A stretch of DNA of 8,835 nt from Candidatus Neoflavobacterium equi (GTDB lineage: Bacteria; Bacteroidota; Bacteroidia; Flavobacteriales; Flavobacteriaceae): contig JAGHSS010000131.1 in the NCBI GenBank assembly GCA_018065745.1, positions 1-8,835 on the forward strand, read 5' to 3'. A program made the translations under genes and the position numbers. Below are positions 6,880 to 8,835 of this stretch, in pieces. The first letter of the stretch is position 1; the number at the start of each line of letters is the position of its first letter. The notes below the pieces were generated by a model. It had not been told where the DNA came from. It was given only the letters and a program-made list of their open reading frames with translations, and made no database searches.

Positions 6880-7652
6880 TAAATTTTTTTTGCAGCCTCC
6901 CAGAAGCCGTTCATTTCCTCAAGCGTCAAATCACTGATGGATTTTTGCATACCCAAGGCTTGTTCTTCAATATATTTAAAGCGTTTTATAAATTTTTTAT
7001 TGGTGCGTTCCAAGGCTGATTCCGGGTTGACAGACACAAAGCGCGCATAGTTAATCAAAGAGAACAGCACATCGCCAAATTCATCCTCCATTCCCTCTGC
7101 ATTGCCCAAAGCCTCTTCTTTTTTAAATTCAGCAATTTCTTCCTCCACCTTTTGCCAAACCTCTTCCTTGTGAGACCAGTCAAAGCCAACGCCCTTAACT
7201 TTCTCCTGAATTCTGGAAGCTTTTACTAAGGCTGGTAAGGATTGAGGCACCCCTGCAAGCACAGAAGTATTCCCCTCTGCCAATTTGAGCTTCTCCCAAT
7301 TTTGAGCCACTTCTTCTTCAGATTCCAGTTGCACCTCCCCATAGATATGCGGGTGTCTGGAAATCAATTTTTCCGTGATGGCTTGCGCCACATCACCAAA
7401 GTCAAAAGCCTGGGTTTCACTTCCAATTTTAGAATAAAAAACCAGGTGTAACAGCACATCTCCCAACTCCTTTTTGATTTCCTGCAGGTCGCCGCTCAAA
7501 ATGGCATCTCCAAGCTCATACACCTCTTCAATGGTATTACTTCTCAGGGATTCCATTGTTTGTTTGCGATCCCACGGACATTTTTCGCGAAGTTCATCCA
7601 TCACGTCCAACAGGCGGTTGACCGCTTCTAATTGTGCAGCTCTTGTATTCAT
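6879..7652 (-). CDS. mazG: Nucleoside triphosphate pyrophosphohydrolase, two-domain MazG
   Basis: MazG hydrolyses (d)NTPs to NMP and pyrophosphate, and is linked to clearing aberrant nucleotides and, in E. coli, to modulating ppGpp. From MNTRAAQLEAV the protein is 257 aa, a full-length tandem MazG. Residues 25-32 read CPWDRKQT, the family N-terminal signature. The first domain shows EEVYELGD (Glu42, Glu43, Glu46, Asp49) and KELGDV (Glu62, Asp65), the metal-binding EExxE...ExxD pattern. The second repeats it with EEIAEF and DEFGDVLFSL. RHPHIYG is also typical. The frame is open up to a TTG at 7682, but ATG codons at 7661 and 7652 are better starts; 7652 fits the family N-terminus, and 7661 would add MKT. 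Its stop overlaps the next gene's ATG. Upstream lies an inverted repeat containing a good -7 element. Confidence 0.94.
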   Translation of the reverse strand: MNTRAAQLEAVNRLLDVMDELREKCPWDRKQTMESLRSNTIEEVYELGDAILSGDLQEIKKELGDVLLHLVFYSKIGSETQAFDFGDVAQAITEKLISRHPHIYGEVQLESEEEVAQNWEKLKLAEGNTSVLAGVPQSLPALVKASRIQEKVKGVGFDWSHKEEVWQKVEEEIAEFKKEEALGNAEGMEDEFGDVLFSLINYARFVSVNPESALERTNKKFIKRFKYIEEQALGMQKSISDLTLEEMNGFWEAAKKI

Positions 7653-7668
7653 AGTTTTCATAAATAAA

Positions 7669-7694
7669 TAAATCCTACACAAAGGTAGGATTTA
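7669..7694 (-). promoter_or_regulatory. 10-bp inverted repeat in the DUF5606-mazG gap (terminator-like or operator-like)
   Basis: Perfect arms TAAATCCTAC (7669-7678) and GTAGGATTTA (7685-7694) flank a 6-nt spacer. Read on the minus strand it is a hairpin starting 30 nt after the DUF5606-type stop and followed by TTTATTT, so it could act as a weak terminator for that gene. It also covers the putative mazG -7 element, so it could be an operator. It lies 7 nt before the ATG at 7661. The dyad is certain; the function is inferred. Confidence 0.6.
7680..7687 (-). promoter_or_regulatory. Putative -7 promoter element of mazG
   Basis: Minus-strand TACCTTTG exactly matches the Bacteroidota -7 consensus TAnnTTTG. 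It is 18 nt upstream of the ATG at 7661 and 27 nt upstream of the ATG at 7652, so a start about 7 nt downstream gives a short leader. A -33 TTTG at the usual spacing is not clear (only TTTT within CGTTTTAC), so this rests on one element. Confidence 0.45.
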
Positions 7695-7724
7695 ATCTCA
7701 GTAAAACGTTAATTATACGTTTTC

Positions 7725-8144
7725 TTATTCTTCTGTAGCTGTAGTTTCAGCAGGTACTTCTGTCGCCGTTAAAAATCCTTTAGCTTGGATCATATTGTAC
7801 CAGTTCAACACTTTTTTAATATCTGAAATATACACGCGCTCTTCATCAAATTCAGGTAAAATCTCTCTGAAGTAAGCGATCAAAGCATTGTTCTCATCTT
7901 TGTGAGATATAGCAGCTCCACCATTTTCTTTAGTAGCGATGTTTTGGAAAACCTCTACCAATTTAATTTCACCAGAGTAGGTGTAAATTGAAATCTCTGA
8001 CAATAAACTTACATTACTTCTCAAACCAACTGTGATTTTTTTACCGTCGATCAATGACTCAGCAACAAATCCAGTTCTTGTTTGTAATTTTAACTCATAT
8101 AAACCTGGTTTCCCAGCGATTGATAATATTCTTTCTATGCTCAT
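7725..8144 (-). CDS. DUF5606 family protein, function unknown
   Basis: A 139-aa cytoplasmic protein that matches, from memory, the DUF5606 family widespread in Bacteroidota. The hallmark opening ILSIAGKPGLYELKLQTRTG (residues 5-24) is followed by ESLIDGKK, ISIYTYSGEIKLVEVF, and a helical part with ISHKDENNAL, ILPEFDEERVYISDIKKV and LNWYNMIQAKG. The KPGLY block and the RVYxSDIKKVxxWYN block are the parts I recall as conserved. The last dozen residues (VPAETTATEE) look like a disordered tail. No catalytic residues can be named. The ATG at 8144 is the only start that keeps the conserved N-terminus. The gene sits between def and mazG, a neighbourhood I recall in other Flavobacteriaceae, and has a promoter-like sequence of its own. 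Confidence 0.85.
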   Translation of the reverse strand: MSIERILSIAGKPGLYELKLQTRTGFVAESLIDGKKITVGLRSNVSLLSEISIYTYSGEIKLVEVFQNIATKENGGAAISHKDENNALIAYFREILPEFDEERVYISDIKKVLNWYNMIQAKGFLTATEVPAETTATEE

Positions 8145-8170
8145 AATTTCTTTATTTATTTTCAGAACGA

Positions 8171-8200
8171 CAAATATCTAATTTTACTTTGAAAATCAAA
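8171..8200 (-). promoter_or_regulatory. Putative promoter of the DUF5606 gene
   Basis: On the minus strand a -33-like TTTG (8200-8197) is followed after 18 nt by GATATTTG (8178-8171), one mismatch from TAnnTTTG. The spacing is within the range described for Flavobacteria. The ATG at 8144 lies 26 nt further. It sits in the 58-bp gap after def, so the gene may be transcribed both from here and by read-through. Confidence 0.5.
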
Positions 8201-8202
8201 AA

Positions 8203-8790
8203 TTATCTTCCTTTTTTACCAACAAATTTCATTTTATAATCCGGACGCGTTTTTCCCTCCATGATATTGTTCAACTTTTTAGCGTTCAAGCGCTTTTTAA
8301 GTGAAGAAATCAAATCAGTAAACAAAATCCCTTGGATGTGATCATATTCGTGTTGGATCACACGCGCAATCAACCCGTCATACACATCTGTGTGTTTCTC
8401 AAATTTCTCGTCAAAATACTCAATCGTGATGCGTTCGTGACGGTAAACGTCCTCTCTAACATCCGGAATACTCAAACAACCTTCATTGAAAGCCCATTCT
8501 TCTCCCTCTTCCTTGGTGATTTTGGCGTTGATAAACACTTTTTTGAATTTCAAAATTTGCTCTTTTTCTTCAGCAGTCAAATCTTCGCTATCGCTAAAAG
8601 GCTCACAGTCCACAACAAACAATCTGATGGCCAATCCAACCTGTGGTGCAGCCAATCCAACACCATAAGCGTTGTACATTGTTTCAAACATATTTGCAAT
8701 AAGAGCATCCAAATTTGGATAGTCTTTTGTGATATCTTCCCCTACTTTTCTAAGAACAGGATCACCATATCCTATAATTGGTAAAATCAT
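8203..8790 (-). CDS. def: Peptide deformylase
   Basis: Iron/metal-dependent amidase that removes the formyl group from the N-terminal methionine of new proteins at the ribosome. All three family motifs are intact: GVGLAAPQ (residues 43-50), EGCLSIP (103-109, metal ligand Cys105) and QHEYDHIQG (His147, catalytic Glu148, His151). The protein is 195 aa, a little longer than E. coli Def, owing to a charged insertion at about 64-84 (SDSEDLTAEEKEQ), which I recall in Bacteroidota relatives. The frame is open upstream to a TTG at 8829, but the ATG at 8790 gives the standard start MILPIIGYGDPVLR. The 45 nt between it and the window edge contain TAAATTTT near the ATG, at best a weak -7 element. No further gene can be identified there. 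The essential function suggests steady expression. Confidence 0.96.
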   Translation of the reverse strand: MILPIIGYGDPVLRKVGEDITKDYPNLDALIANMFETMYNAYGVGLAAPQVGLAIRLFVVDCEPFSDSEDLTAEEKEQILKFKKVFINAKITKEEGEEWAFNEGCLSIPDVREDVYRHERITIEYFDEKFEKHTDVYDGLIARVIQHEYDHIQGILFTDLISSLKKRLNAKKLNNIMEGKTRPDYKMKFVGKKGR

Positions 8791-8835
8791 TACTTTAAAA
8801 TTTACATTAGTCCAGTTGATCAAAATCAATTGAAG

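Noticed and set aside
7653..7682. Longer MazG beginning at TTG 7682
   Set aside because: TTG start, extra residues do not match the family N-terminus, and the stretch overlaps the inverted repeat and -7 element; ATG 7652 or 7661 is better.
8332..8784. 150-codon open frame on the plus strand opposite def
   Set aside because: Covers the conserved deformylase motifs on the other strand; no independent coding support.
8791..8829. Longer peptide deformylase beginning at TTG 8829
   Set aside because: The added 13 residues precede the standard MILPIIGYGDP start and would begin with a rare codon; ATG 8790 is preferred.

Overview
The window looks like ordinary chromosomal sequence from a member of the Bacteroidota, most likely the family Flavobacteriaceae. 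The support is its AT-rich base composition, weak Shine-Dalgarno signals, putative -7 elements of the TAnnTTTG type, a hybrid histidine kinase with an N-terminal tetratricopeptide region, a DUF5606-type gene beside def and mazG, and an lpxK gene, which implies a lipid A outer membrane. The lineage comes from gene content and protein style; no database search was run. I see no insertion sequence, prophage, CRISPR array, tRNA or rRNA.

Layout: (1) 6-2195 (+), a membrane hybrid histidine kinase. (2) 2149-3171 (-), lpxK, convergent with the kinase and overlapping its 3' end by 47 bp. (3) 3172-3251, an 80-bp divergent intergenic region with candidate promoters for both sides. (4) 3252-5129 (+), a two-gene unit 3 nt apart: a Nif3/YqfO-like dinuclear-metal protein and a coiled-coil protein of the C4 zinc-ribbon family. 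(5) 5130-5243, two strong hairpin terminators between convergent units. (6) 5244-8790 (-), a block transcribed def -> DUF5606 -> mazG -> secreted unknown -> DUF4265-like. Its last three genes are joined by a 1-nt overlap and a 1-nt gap, which suggests translational coupling. Promoter-like sequences lie before the DUF5606 gene and before mazG.

Biology: most genes are housekeeping. LpxK phosphorylates lipid A precursor, Def removes N-formyl groups from nascent proteins, and MazG hydrolyses non-canonical nucleoside triphosphates. The most notable observations concern the Nif3 / zinc-ribbon pair. All four zinc-ligand cysteines of the ribbon are replaced (Ser, Ser, Asp, Ser), and the neighbouring Nif3 protein has Phe where the first His of the canonical HHP metal motif is expected. 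Second is the tight coupling of mazG to an uncharacterised secreted protein and a DUF4265-like protein. I found no convincing evidence of a complete new defence or mobile system.
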